In this document: one piece after another, positions 27,240 through 36,339 of the stretch
Layout: each line of letters begins with the position of its first letter
How positions within the stretch are numbered: the first letter of the stretch is position 1
From: an uncultured Ardenticatenia bacterium
Lineage (GTDB): Bacteria > Chloroflexota > Anaerolineae > 4572-78 > NAK82
NCBI GenBank assembly: GCA_937127125.1
Contig: CAKZLO010000035.1
Location: forward strand, 268,943 to 332,942
Length of the DNA stretch: 64,000 nucleotides
Direction of reading: 5' to 3'
Notes under the pieces: model-generated
The model's input: only the letters and a program-made list of their open reading frames with translations
What the model was told of the DNA's origin: nothing
Databases searched by the model: none
Position numbers and translations under genes: made by a program

Positions 27240-28193
27240 TTATTCTACCAATTCGCCAATCACGACCAGGCGGTGTGTGTCAACCAGATAGGGGTAACAT
27301 GTCTGCAACGTGGCGATAGGTTTGGTGGAAGGGAGCATCACACTCACATCAGTGGGGTCGATGATACGCTTGGCAGTGACCTTATACCGGAACTGCTGGC
27401 TCCCGCTGTAGACAGTGAATTCGTCGCCCAGCTCGAGCTTCTCCAGGTCGCGGAAGATCTCGCCGAAGATGTCGTTGTGGGCCGCCAGATACATGTTCCC
27501 GCGCTGGCCGGGATGGGCCGAGCCAGGCAGATGACCAACACCTTTCTTAAGGTCTTCCCATGTCACTCCCTCGACGATGGGAGCATCCACCCCGATGGCA
27601 GGGATGACGATGCGTGTAGGCTTGCCCACGCTGGGAGTAGGCACTGGTTGCGGAGGAGCAGGCTGCACCCACTGTTGCAAGTGCAGGGGCACATCGGGCG
27701 CTGTGCCCCCCAGCTGGTTAGGCGGCGTGTGTCCCCCAGGCAAGCGCTCAAAGTGCACCAACGGCGTCGGTGTCGGGACAGGCACCTCCTGCCCAGCTGC
27801 TCGCGCAGTGGTCACCTCCTGATTCAGTGTGCGTAGCGTCTCATAAGTGCTGATAAAAACGAAGAGCAAACCAGCAAGCGCCAGGATCTCAATACCAAGC
27901 AGGATGTGATCGCGCAGACGACGCCCTCGGCTCGGCGCGGACGCGGGAGATGGGGCTGCAGCGTCTAGAGGTCGCATCTGAACCGCAGAAAAGCGCCTGC
28001 CAGGATGCCCAGCGGCCCCGCGACCTGGGGTGGGAGCGGGCGCTTGTTCCAGCGCCAGCGGATTCACTTCGACCACGCGTCCTTGCGTAGCCAGCTGGTG
28101 CAAGCGCTGCATACGCGCTTCACGCCGCTTGATGATCAGCAGCTGCTCCAGCTCCTCGAGTGAGAGCTCGTCAACCGTCCTGCGATCGGCCAT
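27240..28193 (-). CDS. Sortase family transpeptidase
   Basis: N-terminal TM; IVIPAIGVDAPIVEGVTWEDLKKGVGHLPGSAHPGQRGNMYLAAHND, catalytic TLQTCYPYLVDTHRLVV (Cys + Arg). Confidence 0.93.
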   Translation of the reverse strand: MADRRTVDELSLEELEQLLIIKRREARMQRLHQLATQGRVVEVNPLALEQAPAPTPGRGAAGHPGRRFSAVQMRPLDAAAPSPASAPSRGRRLRDHILLGIEILALAGLLFVFISTYETLRTLNQEVTTARAAGQEVPVPTPTPLVHFERLPGGHTPPNQLGGTAPDVPLHLQQWVQPAPPQPVPTPSVGKPTRIVIPAIGVDAPIVEGVTWEDLKKGVGHLPGSAHPGQRGNMYLAAHNDIFGEIFRDLEKLELGDEFTVYSGSQQFRYKVTAKRIIDPTDVSVMLPSTKPIATLQTCYPYLVDTHRLVVIGELVE

Positions 28194-28238
28194 AGGGCTT
28201 CCCCTTTATACCGGCAACCGAGATGTTTACCATAACTT

Positions 28239-28267
28239 ATTATAGCGGGGAAGCCTGATTAAGTCAA
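28239..28267 (-). promoter_or_regulatory. Sigma70-type promoter for the sortase gene
   Basis: On minus strand TTGACT - 17 bp - TATAAT. Confidence 0.75.
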
Positions 28268-28297
28268 GTAGGGGCGAGATGTGTCGCCCCTACTTGA
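28264..28297. repeat. Perfect palindromic hairpin overlapping the sortase -35 box
   Basis: TCAAGTAGGGGCGA GATGTG TCGCCCCTACTTGA, 14-bp perfect inverted repeat, 6-nt loop, 42 bp downstream of the Gly/Tyr-rich gene. Confidence 0.85.
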
Positions 28298-28338
28298 TGG
28301 GTGTCTATCCTGGCGGTGGAGTATCCGGACACCGCGAG

Positions 28339-28662
28339 CTAGTAGCCGATGTAGCTCCAGCCGCTGCTGTAAGGGGTGACTCCGTAACCCCCTCCGAAGC
28401 GTTGATAGGGACCGTAAACGTAGCCCCCTCCAAAGCGGTTATATGGAGGAAAATAGCCCCCACCAAAGCGATTATAGGCTCCGCTGCCGTAACCGGGGAA
28501 TGGATAAGCATACCCGCCGGGATAGGCGTAGTAATAGTTCTGTAGATAGTACGTCTGGGGCACATAACCATAATAAGGCCATGGCCCCTGTGCGCTCGCA
28601 ACCCCACCGAGTACGAAGACCGCCAAGGTTGCCAGCAACAATGCCAACACGATTATCCGCAT
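28339..28662 (-). CDS. Secreted Gly/Tyr-rich repeat protein
   Basis: Signal peptide MRIIVLALLLATLAVFVLGGVASAQG; three [NQ]RFGGGY repeats; ATG 28662 behind GGGAGGA. Confidence 0.75.
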   Translation of the reverse strand: MRIIVLALLLATLAVFVLGGVASAQGPWPYYGYVPQTYYLQNYYYAYPGGYAYPFPGYGSGAYNRFGGGYFPPYNRFGGGYVYGPYQRFGGGYGVTPYSSGWSYIGY

Positions 28663-28846
28663 GCGCAATCCTCCCTTACTTGCTCTGACGTTTTATTTAT
28701 TCTCCTATGATGCATGGGAGCTCAGGCCGGGACTGAGCTCTCTTGCACCCATCGTAAACTGCTGGTAGCAGAAAAGGACCCCCAGGGTGGGAGAACGGGG
28801 TCGCCCCCGCCCTCCCAGTGGGACCCATCCGGTCACGCCCGTTCGA

Positions 28847-29173
28847 CTACCATCCGACGAAGTAGTAGCCGCCATAGTAGTACCCGCCGTAGTAGGGCGG
28901 ATAACCATACCAGTACGGATAGTAGTACGAGGGGTAGTAACCCGGATAGGAGCTGCCTGTCCCGGCGTAGTAGCCATGGCTGTAGCCAACAGAGTACCCG
29001 GTACGATAACCGTCTACGTAGCCGGCGTAGTACCCACTTCCCGAGTAGTAGTACGGGTAGTAGGCGGGATAGCCGTAGTAGTAGTACGGATACGGGTACT
29101 GTGCTGCTGCCACTCCCACCAGCAGCAGTGAGGCAACCAGTGCTAACGCCAGGCCAACACCAATCCTTTTCAT
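28847..29173 (-). CDS. Secreted extremely Tyr-rich protein
   Basis: Signal peptide MKRIGVGLALALVASLLLVGVAAAQ followed by YPYPYYYYGYPAYYPYYYSGSGYYAGYVDGYRTGYSVGYSHGYYAG...; ATG 29173 behind AAGGAGGTAG. Confidence 0.75.
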   Translation of the reverse strand: MKRIGVGLALALVASLLLVGVAAAQYPYPYYYYGYPAYYPYYYSGSGYYAGYVDGYRTGYSVGYSHGYYAGTGSSYPGYYPSYYYPYWYGYPPYYGGYYYGGYYFVGW

Positions 29174-29751
29174 CGCTACCTCCTTGGCCTGCTCGACTGC
29201 GGGACCTCTCATACCATCTGCAGAGTGTCGGTGCGAGAGGGCGGTCCCGGCTCCCTCTTGCAACACGGCACCCGCAACGCCTGACGTCCCACCGGATGCA
29301 CTGCGAGACATGGCGTGTTGCAACATCCGACAACAGCGTAGGGTCATCACTCCACGCTATCGGCCAGCTCGCACCTCTTTCCAGCGCTGCACCGGCATCG
29401 GTGACGATGCGCGGGCTGGCGATGTCTGTTCTCACCTCCTTTCTCCGCCTGAATCCGCCGCACCACCACAGCGAGCCGTGTGGTGACACCGCCGGAATCA
29501 GCCTGAGCAACCCCTGCCGGACAGCTGCCTCACACCTATGTCACACCGTCGGCAGGAGACAGACGCCCATCTTGCAGAATTCACTTCTGGTGACCAGAGA
29601 ATCTAGAAATCTCTGCTCACCGGGTGAGAATCTTCTCACTTTTATTATAGCTGTAGTTGTCGTGACCCTTCAATGATGACAGCGCTGATCGCACCATCCG
29701 CAAAAGCACGGTCAACGCCTCTGTGCTAACACGCATAACATAAGTAAGTTC

Positions 29752-29780
29752 TTGACGTAATGTTAACACCCTGTTATAAT
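29752..29780 (+). promoter_or_regulatory. Near-consensus sigma70-type promoter for hutI
   Basis: TTGACG - 17 bp - TATAAT, 31 bp upstream of the TTG start. Confidence 0.8.
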
Positions 29781-29811
29781 AGGCATAGCACGCTATCGGA
29801 GTCTGAGAGTA

Positions 29812-31098
29812 TTGGTACACAAGGTTGACCTGCTAATCTGCCACGCCGATCAATTGGTCACCTGCGCCGCACCGCAGGGCGCCAGGCGTGGGCCTGCTAT
29901 GGCTGAATTGGGGATTGTACCTGATGGTGCCGTGGCGGTGGATGGCGAGTTTATCGTGGCTGTGGGGCCCGCGAAGGAGGTGTGTGCCGAATACGTGGCA
30001 CGCCGGCAGATCGATGTTCATGGACACGCCGTCTGCCCCGGCTTGGTGGACGCTCACACCCATGTTATCTACGCGGGCAATCGGGTAGAGGAATTTGAAC
30101 AACGTCTCCGTGGAGCGACCTATCTCGAGATCTTGGAAGCAGGTGGTGGCATCCTGAACACGGTCCGGGCTACACGTAAGGCATCGCTGGAGGAACTGGT
30201 CTCCACGGCGAGGGCACGGCTCGACACCATGCTGGCGCTAGGGACCACCACCGTCGAAGTGAAAACGGGCTACGCGTTGGACACTGCCGGGGAATTGAAA
30301 ATGCTGGCGGCAATGGCAGCGCTGGCAGGAGCTGACAATGCACATCCAGTGGAGCTGGTACCAACTTTTCTGGGCGCCCATGCAGTTCCTCCCGAGTATT
30401 ATGGGCGGCCTGATGAATATCTGGACATCGTGGTCGAGGAAATGTTGCCGGCAGTGGCAGCGTGGTATCACGATTCTCCATTTGCCCACCGGAAGGTACC
30501 TCTTTTCTGCGATGCCTTCTGCGAAAGGGGGGCTTTTGACCGTCAACAATCGGAACGTGTGCTTAGAGCAGGCTTGGCTCTAGGGATGCCGGTCAAGATT
30601 CATGTCGATGAGTTCACCTCGCTGGGAGGCGTCACCCTTGCGGTCGAGCTGGGAGCCGTCTCCGCAGACCATCTGGATGTGACCGTGCCGGACGAGATTG
30701 CCCGACTGGCCGCATCCCAGACGGTAGGCGTGTTGCTGCCAGCGGTCAACTTCAACCTAGGTGGCCACCATTTCGCCCCTGCCCGTGCTATGATTGAGGC
30801 CGGAGTGGCTGTTGCGCTGGCGACGGATCTGAACCCTGGTTCTGCCCCTTGCCCTTCCCTGCCTCTCGTTATGGCGATCGCGTGCCGTTACCAAGGATTG
30901 TTGCCAGCCGAGGCTCTCAATGCCTGTACCATCAATGCTGCTCATGCGCTTGGGCTAGGCGACCGGATCGGGTCCATCGAAGCAGGCAAACAAGCAGACA
31001 TGCTTATTCTAAAGCAACCGGACTATCGTTATCTGGCTTATGAGTTTGGCACCAATCCGGTAGCTGGGGTGATCAAACGCGGGCAACTTGTCGTATGA
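29812..31098 (+). CDS. hutI: Imidazolonepropionase
   Basis: CPGLVDAHTHVIYAGNRVEEFEQRLRGATYLEILEAGGGILNTVRATRKAS, TTVEVKTGYALD, HVDEFTSLGGVTLAVELGAVSADHLD, ATDLNPGSAPCPSLPLVMAIACR; TTG start. Confidence 0.95.
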   Translation: MVHKVDLLICHADQLVTCAAPQGARRGPAMAELGIVPDGAVAVDGEFIVAVGPAKEVCAEYVARRQIDVHGHAVCPGLVDAHTHVIYAGNRVEEFEQRLRGATYLEILEAGGGILNTVRATRKASLEELVSTARARLDTMLALGTTTVEVKTGYALDTAGELKMLAAMAALAGADNAHPVELVPTFLGAHAVPPEYYGRPDEYLDIVVEEMLPAVAAWYHDSPFAHRKVPLFCDAFCERGAFDRQQSERVLRAGLALGMPVKIHVDEFTSLGGVTLAVELGAVSADHLDVTVPDEIARLAASQTVGVLLPAVNFNLGGHHFAPARAMIEAGVAVALATDLNPGSAPCPSLPLVMAIACRYQGLLPAEALNACTINAAHALGLGDRIGSIEAGKQADMLILKQPDYRYLAYEFGTNPVAGVIKRGQLVV

Positions 31099-31144
31099 GA
31101 GAAGGTCTTTCCTATGGAGTATAGCTCCCTGAGGAGGTGACGAT

Positions 31145-33343
31145 ATGATCGCGAGCGGCGAGTCCGCCTTTCTATTTGGCATCCATGATCGCGGCGGCGA
31201 AACCCTGATGGCGAGTGTCGGGCGCAAGGGATGGGTGCTCATCCAGGAGGTGATCGGACACGATCCAAAGGACACGAGGGCAAATTCTTACGAAGACCTG
31301 TCTAAACAGGGCTTCGGTGTAATCGTGTTGTTGGAGAACGGCCATACCACCGCGGGCACCATTCCGCATTCTGCCCTATACGACGATTTCGCCGCACGAT
31401 GCGCCAGCTTTGTGCGACATTCCTCAGGGTGCCATATCTGGGTGATCGGCAACCACCCTAACGCAGCCCTGGCGCGACCGGGGTACAATTCGCCTCAGGA
31501 AGAGGTGATCACCCCCCATCTCTATGCGCGTTGTTACAAACGTTGCCGCGATGCGATCCGCAGTCAGCCAGATCATCAGGACGACATGGTGCTGCTCGCC
31601 GCTACGGCGCCTTTTTGTGCGGACACAGCTTACCCGGGCAACCGACGCGGCGACTGGGTGCGTTACCAACAGGATGTGATGTTGTTACTTGGTCCAGGCA
31701 ACTACGACGGTGTGGCCATCCATGCCTACACGCATGGTTGTGACCACGCGTACATCGTCTCTGACGAAAAGATGGAACCACCTTTTTCAGATCGTCACGC
31801 TCAATTCAGAACATATCAGGATAGCATGGCAATCATTCCGCCTCGGGTACCTGTTTTCATCACCGATGCACGCCCGTTGCCAGATGAAGCCAGCGGCACG
31901 GCAGGTTGGCCAGATGGTAGCGTCGCCAGCGCATGGGTTCAAGCGGCTTATGGCGAGATCGAACGCTGGAACCAGCAGTACCCTGACCGACAGATTCGCA
32001 GTCTGATTCTCTATCGTTGGGATGGGCCGGAGGACGAGGCAGAACGCTGGAGCATTCAACGTCATCCTGCCGTCATCGAGGATTTTCGCCGTGCTCTGGC
32101 CAACGATTATCGTTGGCGCTTGCCGATGCGCCCCGAATATCGGGCCACCTTTCTCACTCAAAACACACCGGGCAAAATGGTCGCTGGTGAAACCATCTAT
32201 GTGCCGACGCGATTGCGCAATGAAGGCACCCGCACCTGGTTAAGCGGCGGTTCCAACCCTTTCTGCCTGGCTTCGCGTTGGTATGATGAAGACAATCGCG
32301 AAGTGCTGGTGCCGGTCGCTTATCACAACCATCTTCCTCACGACGTGCCAAGTGGCGAAGAGGTGGAGCTGCTGGCGCGGGTGATGTCGCCTGCAACAGC
32401 AGGTCGTTATCGCTTGCGTTGGGAAATGGTGCACGAGGGAGTCACATGGTTTGGTCGTCAGGGTGATTCAGGGCAGACCGTGTCGGTAGAAGTGCTGCCC
32501 GCTCCCCTGCCGCGCAAGCCCCCCATCGAAGAAATAATGGATACATTGGCTCAGCACCCCTCGCGCCGCTATCCCAGACGCGCGCGGGAGACAATCAAGA
32601 GCTTGGTGGTTCATCACAGCGTGGTGCCCCCTTCTGTGGATGCACGCCTGATCGCCCGATATCATGTAGAACAGAAAGGATGGCCCGGCATCGGCTACCA
32701 TTTCTTTATCACTCCAGAAGGGCATATCCAGCAAACGCAACCTTTGGAGATCATCTCCTACCACGCCGGCGAGCTAGGCAATCAGGAGGGCGTCGCTATA
32801 TGCTTGTCGGGCAACTTTACCGATCAGCCACCTCCCGAAGCCCAAATCAACGCTACCGCTCAGTTGCTGGCCTGGCTATTGAGCTCTTTGCACCTTCCTC
32901 TGGAAGCCATACGCGGTCACTGCGACTACCGCAACACGCAATGTCCCGGCCTGACATGGGCAACGGTGTGGCGTGCTCCTCTGCTCAAAGCAACCGAGCG
33001 AATCCTGAACAGTGCCAATCCAGGTGAGCCAACGCCAAAGGTGCTTTATCACTATCTCCTGTTCTGGCAGACTGAGAGTCATTGGGCAGTGGAGGAATGG
33101 CGTGCTGCTGAGCGCTATGTAGGTCAGTTCCGCGTCACGATGGGATTCTCAGTCGACGACGCTATGCATGCCGAGTATGTTACTATCGTCGGTGGCCCCG
33201 ATCGCATCTCAAACGACATAGAAGCGCGATTGCGTGCCGCCGGCTGCAAGGTGGAACGCATCCCAGGCCAGACCCCGTTTCAAATTGGGGCGATACTGGA
33301 TGAAATGGCAGCCCGTCGGCAGCGTTTTCTGAAGCTGGAATAA
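31145..33343 (+). CDS. Cell-wall hydrolase: N-terminal TIM-barrel-like domain plus C-terminal N-acetylmuramoyl-L-alanine amidase (PGRP) domain
   Basis: SLVVHHSVVPPSVDARLIARYHVEQKGWPGIGYHFFITPEGHIQQTQPL...HAGELGNQEGVAICLSGNF...IRGHCDYRNTQCPG. Confidence 0.88.
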   Translation: MIASGESAFLFGIHDRGGETLMASVGRKGWVLIQEVIGHDPKDTRANSYEDLSKQGFGVIVLLENGHTTAGTIPHSALYDDFAARCASFVRHSSGCHIWVIGNHPNAALARPGYNSPQEEVITPHLYARCYKRCRDAIRSQPDHQDDMVLLAATAPFCADTAYPGNRRGDWVRYQQDVMLLLGPGNYDGVAIHAYTHGCDHAYIVSDEKMEPPFSDRHAQFRTYQDSMAIIPPRVPVFITDARPLPDEASGTAGWPDGSVASAWVQAAYGEIERWNQQYPDRQIRSLILYRWDGPEDEAERWSIQRHPAVIEDFRRALANDYRWRLPMRPEYRATFLTQNTPGKMVAGETIYVPTRLRNEGTRTWLSGGSNPFCLASRWYDEDNREVLVPVAYHNHLPHDVPSGEEVELLARVMSPATAGRYRLRWEMVHEGVTWFGRQGDSGQTVSVEVLPAPLPRKPPIEEIMDTLAQHPSRRYPRRARETIKSLVVHHSVVPPSVDARLIARYHVEQKGWPGIGYHFFITPEGHIQQTQPLEIISYHAGELGNQEGVAICLSGNFTDQPPPEAQINATAQLLAWLLSSLHLPLEAIRGHCDYRNTQCPGLTWATVWRAPLLKATERILNSANPGEPTPKVLYHYLLFWQTESHWAVEEWRAAERYVGQFRVTMGFSVDDAMHAEYVTIVGGPDRISNDIEARLRAAGCKVERIPGQTPFQIGAILDEMAARRQRFLKLE

Positions 33344-33480
33344 AACACGCCATAGGGAACTGAGTCCTCAACCCGACTGTGCGTTTCTATATGGCACTGC
33401 GGTGTGGGACTTATGGCTGCTCAGCATGCCTGCGTCCCGTCAGATGGGATTTATGTCTGGCGACACCGACCTCGTGCATC

Positions 33481-36276
33481 TCAAGGGACAGGCGTCGGTG
33501 TGGGTGTTGATGCCGGTTCCGTCAGCTCTACCAGCTGCTTGATGAGCTGTCTGACAGCGTTCATCTCTTCTCCGTAGCCTGCCCAGTCCCCGCGCTGCAG
33601 AGCAGCTTGCGCAGCGGTATAATGGGCATCTGCCTGACGCGCCAGCTCATATACCTGCTGTTCTATTTCGCCTCTCGCCTCCGCGCTTCGGGGAGAAGTC
33701 ACTTCCGCTGGACCGCGCACGACTGCGCTTGGTGCTCTTCCTACCAGCTGGGCCAACGCTTGATTCAACGTTTCATTCATCACAATGCGGTCCCCCGAGG
33801 CAACGATCACACGCTTTAGCTCTGGGATCTGCCCTTGTTCCGCTTGCAAGTAAAGCGGCTCCACGTACAACAGCGCGTTCCCTAGCGGTATGATCAACAG
33901 ATTGCCCCGGATCACGCGTGATCCGCGTTGCCCCCACAGCGACAGCTGAGCAGAGATCTCCGGCACTTGGTCAATACGCGCTTCGATCTGGCGCGGCCCA
34001 AAGACCAATTCAGTCTTGGGGAAACGATAGACAAGCAGCTGACCGTAGTAGGGGTCGTCACTGCGCCCGGCAGCCCAGGCGATCAAATTGTCCTTGTTAG
34101 CAGGCGTGAAGGGCTGGATGAGCATGAACTCCTCGCGCGATTCCCCTGGAAGTCGCACCGTTACATAATAGGGCTCAACCAGCTGTTCACGTTCCGCGAA
34201 AAGCTCGCGTGGAATGTTCCATAAATCTTCCTTGTTGTAGAAGACATTCACGTCCCGCATGTGATAGGTGCGATACATGGCCACCTGGACGTTGAAGAGC
34301 CCCTCGGGATAGCGCAGGTGGGCACGCAAACCTTGTGGCATCATCTCAATTGGTGTGAAAAGTCCTGGGAAGATCCCGGCATATGTGCGTACCAGAGGAT
34401 CCTGAACATCAACCATATAGAAGGTCATACTGCCATTGTAGGCATCAGTGACCACTTTGACCGAGTTACGAATGTAGTTTATCTCCTCCGAGATTGGCTC
34501 GGAGTAGGGGTAACGATCGGTGATGGTATAGGCATCGTGAATCCAGTAGATTCGTCCGTTCCAGATTACAACATAGGGATCTGTGTCATAGCGCAGGAAA
34601 GGCGCAATAAGCCTGACACGCTCCTGAATCCGTCGGTTGATCAACAGCCGACTCTGTGAGGTGATGTATTCGCTGAGCAACACATTGATATCAGCGAGGC
34701 GCAGCGACCATGCAAGCCGCTTGAAGTAGGAATCCAAAAGGATGCCGCTCTCCTCCTGGTAAGTGGTGTAGACATTCTCCTCTCCACGAGGATAGTCGAA
34801 CTCTTCAATAGTGGTATTAACAAAAACGTAATTGTCGGTCAGCTCGCCAAAATAAATTTCAGGCCGCGTGATGGTGATAGGCACAGTTATTGTAGGGGGC
34901 AGGTCCTTGATCCAGAGCGGTGGCAATCCCTCTGGCAACACCTCATTGATTGGGCTCATCACCACGCCGTAACCATGGGTGAATTGCAGATGTTGGTTCA
35001 CCCATGTGGGGGACTGCAGGCGGGATTGATCCAGCTCGCGCGCAGAGATAATCACCTGGCGATACTCACCATCGATGTGGTAACGCTCTATATCCAGATC
35101 GTTGAAACGATAGTATGGACGAATCTCCTGAATCTGACGATAGGTCTCGGCGAGGGGACGGTAGTCCCACAAGCGCACGTTCTGCAGAGTGGTCTGGTTC
35201 TCAGACAAGATCTCGGCAGTCAGTGGCACGATGCGGTCGAAGTTGCGCTCCTCGACGCGATCTAATCCATACGCCTGACGCGTGTAAGCAATGTTATAGG
35301 CGATATAAGGTGCCTCCAGGCTCAGCTCGCTCGGCTCGACCACGTAACGCTGCACGAAGCTGGGGAGTATCGTGAGAGCGAGAAGCGCCAAGATCATCCA
35401 GGCAGCTGCGCTGATAATAGGCCACCACAGGCGGCGCAAGTACACGTTAACCAGCAACATAAGCGCGATGAGGAGCGCGATCCAAAACATGACGCGCAGC
35501 GCGACCAGCTCTACGTGCACATCGGTGTAGCTCGCGCCAAAGGCTACCCCGCGCGCCGAATAGACCAGATCGTACGCTGCCAGGCCATGCCCCCATGCAA
35601 TGGCGACGAAAAGCGCTGCCCCAAGGGCTGAGATGTGCAGGCGCACGTGAGGCAGGATGCTGGCCGTGCCGTCGCGCAGATGGGGCACCTGAGCGATAAA
35701 GTAAATGAAAGCAACCCCAATAAGCGAGAGCAGCAGCACAGTGATCAGCCAGCCCTGCAAGAATTGGTAAAGCGGCAAGCTAAAAACGAAAAAGCTGATA
35801 TCCAGACCGAAGAGAGGATCAGCAACATCGAAGGGCACTTGGTGGAAGAAACGCTGGAAGTCCAGCCAACGAGGTGCAGCGGCCAAACCCACAATTAGTC
35901 CCAGGAGCAAGGCGCTGATCCAGATCAACCAGCCGAAAATAGGTGCATCGAGTGCACGACGCTGACCACGGTAGAGGGGTTGACGTGTGGACAGGCGGCG
36001 CGCCAGAAGCATATTACCCAGGAAAATAGCCACGAACGGGATGGCAGCACCGAGGAAGACAAAGAGCTGGCTGCTCAGCGAAATAAGGAAGACGTTGGAG
36101 AAGCCTACACTACGGTACCATAGCCAATCCGTATAGAAAGTGACCCCATTACTGAATACGAAAAGTACCAGTAGTAAGAGGATCAGCAAAACCCACAGGG
36201 GCAACCCTCTGGCAGGCCTAGGGCGGTCTGATGTATACGACGATGTGGATGTATATGATGTCCTGAAGCGATTCAT
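33481..36276 (-). CDS. UPF0182 family (COG1615) large membrane protein
   Basis: Seven N-terminal TM segments; NGVTFYTDWLWYRSVGFSNVF, NIAYTRQAYGLDRVEERNF, TWVNQHLQFTHGYGVVMSPINEV, KNDNLIAW-type segment (NKDNLIAWAAGRSDDPYYGQLLVYRFPK). Confidence 0.95.
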   Translation of the reverse strand: MNRFRTSYTSTSSYTSDRPRPARGLPLWVLLILLLLVLFVFSNGVTFYTDWLWYRSVGFSNVFLISLSSQLFVFLGAAIPFVAIFLGNMLLARRLSTRQPLYRGQRRALDAPIFGWLIWISALLLGLIVGLAAAPRWLDFQRFFHQVPFDVADPLFGLDISFFVFSLPLYQFLQGWLITVLLLSLIGVAFIYFIAQVPHLRDGTASILPHVRLHISALGAALFVAIAWGHGLAAYDLVYSARGVAFGASYTDVHVELVALRVMFWIALLIALMLLVNVYLRRLWWPIISAAAWMILALLALTILPSFVQRYVVEPSELSLEAPYIAYNIAYTRQAYGLDRVEERNFDRIVPLTAEILSENQTTLQNVRLWDYRPLAETYRQIQEIRPYYRFNDLDIERYHIDGEYRQVIISARELDQSRLQSPTWVNQHLQFTHGYGVVMSPINEVLPEGLPPLWIKDLPPTITVPITITRPEIYFGELTDNYVFVNTTIEEFDYPRGEENVYTTYQEESGILLDSYFKRLAWSLRLADINVLLSEYITSQSRLLINRRIQERVRLIAPFLRYDTDPYVVIWNGRIYWIHDAYTITDRYPYSEPISEEINYIRNSVKVVTDAYNGSMTFYMVDVQDPLVRTYAGIFPGLFTPIEMMPQGLRAHLRYPEGLFNVQVAMYRTYHMRDVNVFYNKEDLWNIPRELFAEREQLVEPYYVTVRLPGESREEFMLIQPFTPANKDNLIAWAAGRSDDPYYGQLLVYRFPKTELVFGPRQIEARIDQVPEISAQLSLWGQRGSRVIRGNLLIIPLGNALLYVEPLYLQAEQGQIPELKRVIVASGDRIVMNETLNQALAQLVGRAPSAVVRGPAEVTSPRSAEARGEIEQQVYELARQADAHYTAAQAALQRGDWAGYGEEMNAVRQLIKQLVELTEPASTPTPTPVP

Positions 36277-36339
36277 TGCAGTGTCCTTGCTCCCCTCTCC
36301 TCAGAACATGGCACAAAGGTCTGGATAGTTCCGGGAAAC

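Noticed and set aside
28339-29173. Tyr/Gly-rich proteins as sortase substrates
   Set aside because: No LPxTG-like motif followed by TM and positive tail in either product, so physical adjacency alone does not support covalent anchoring.
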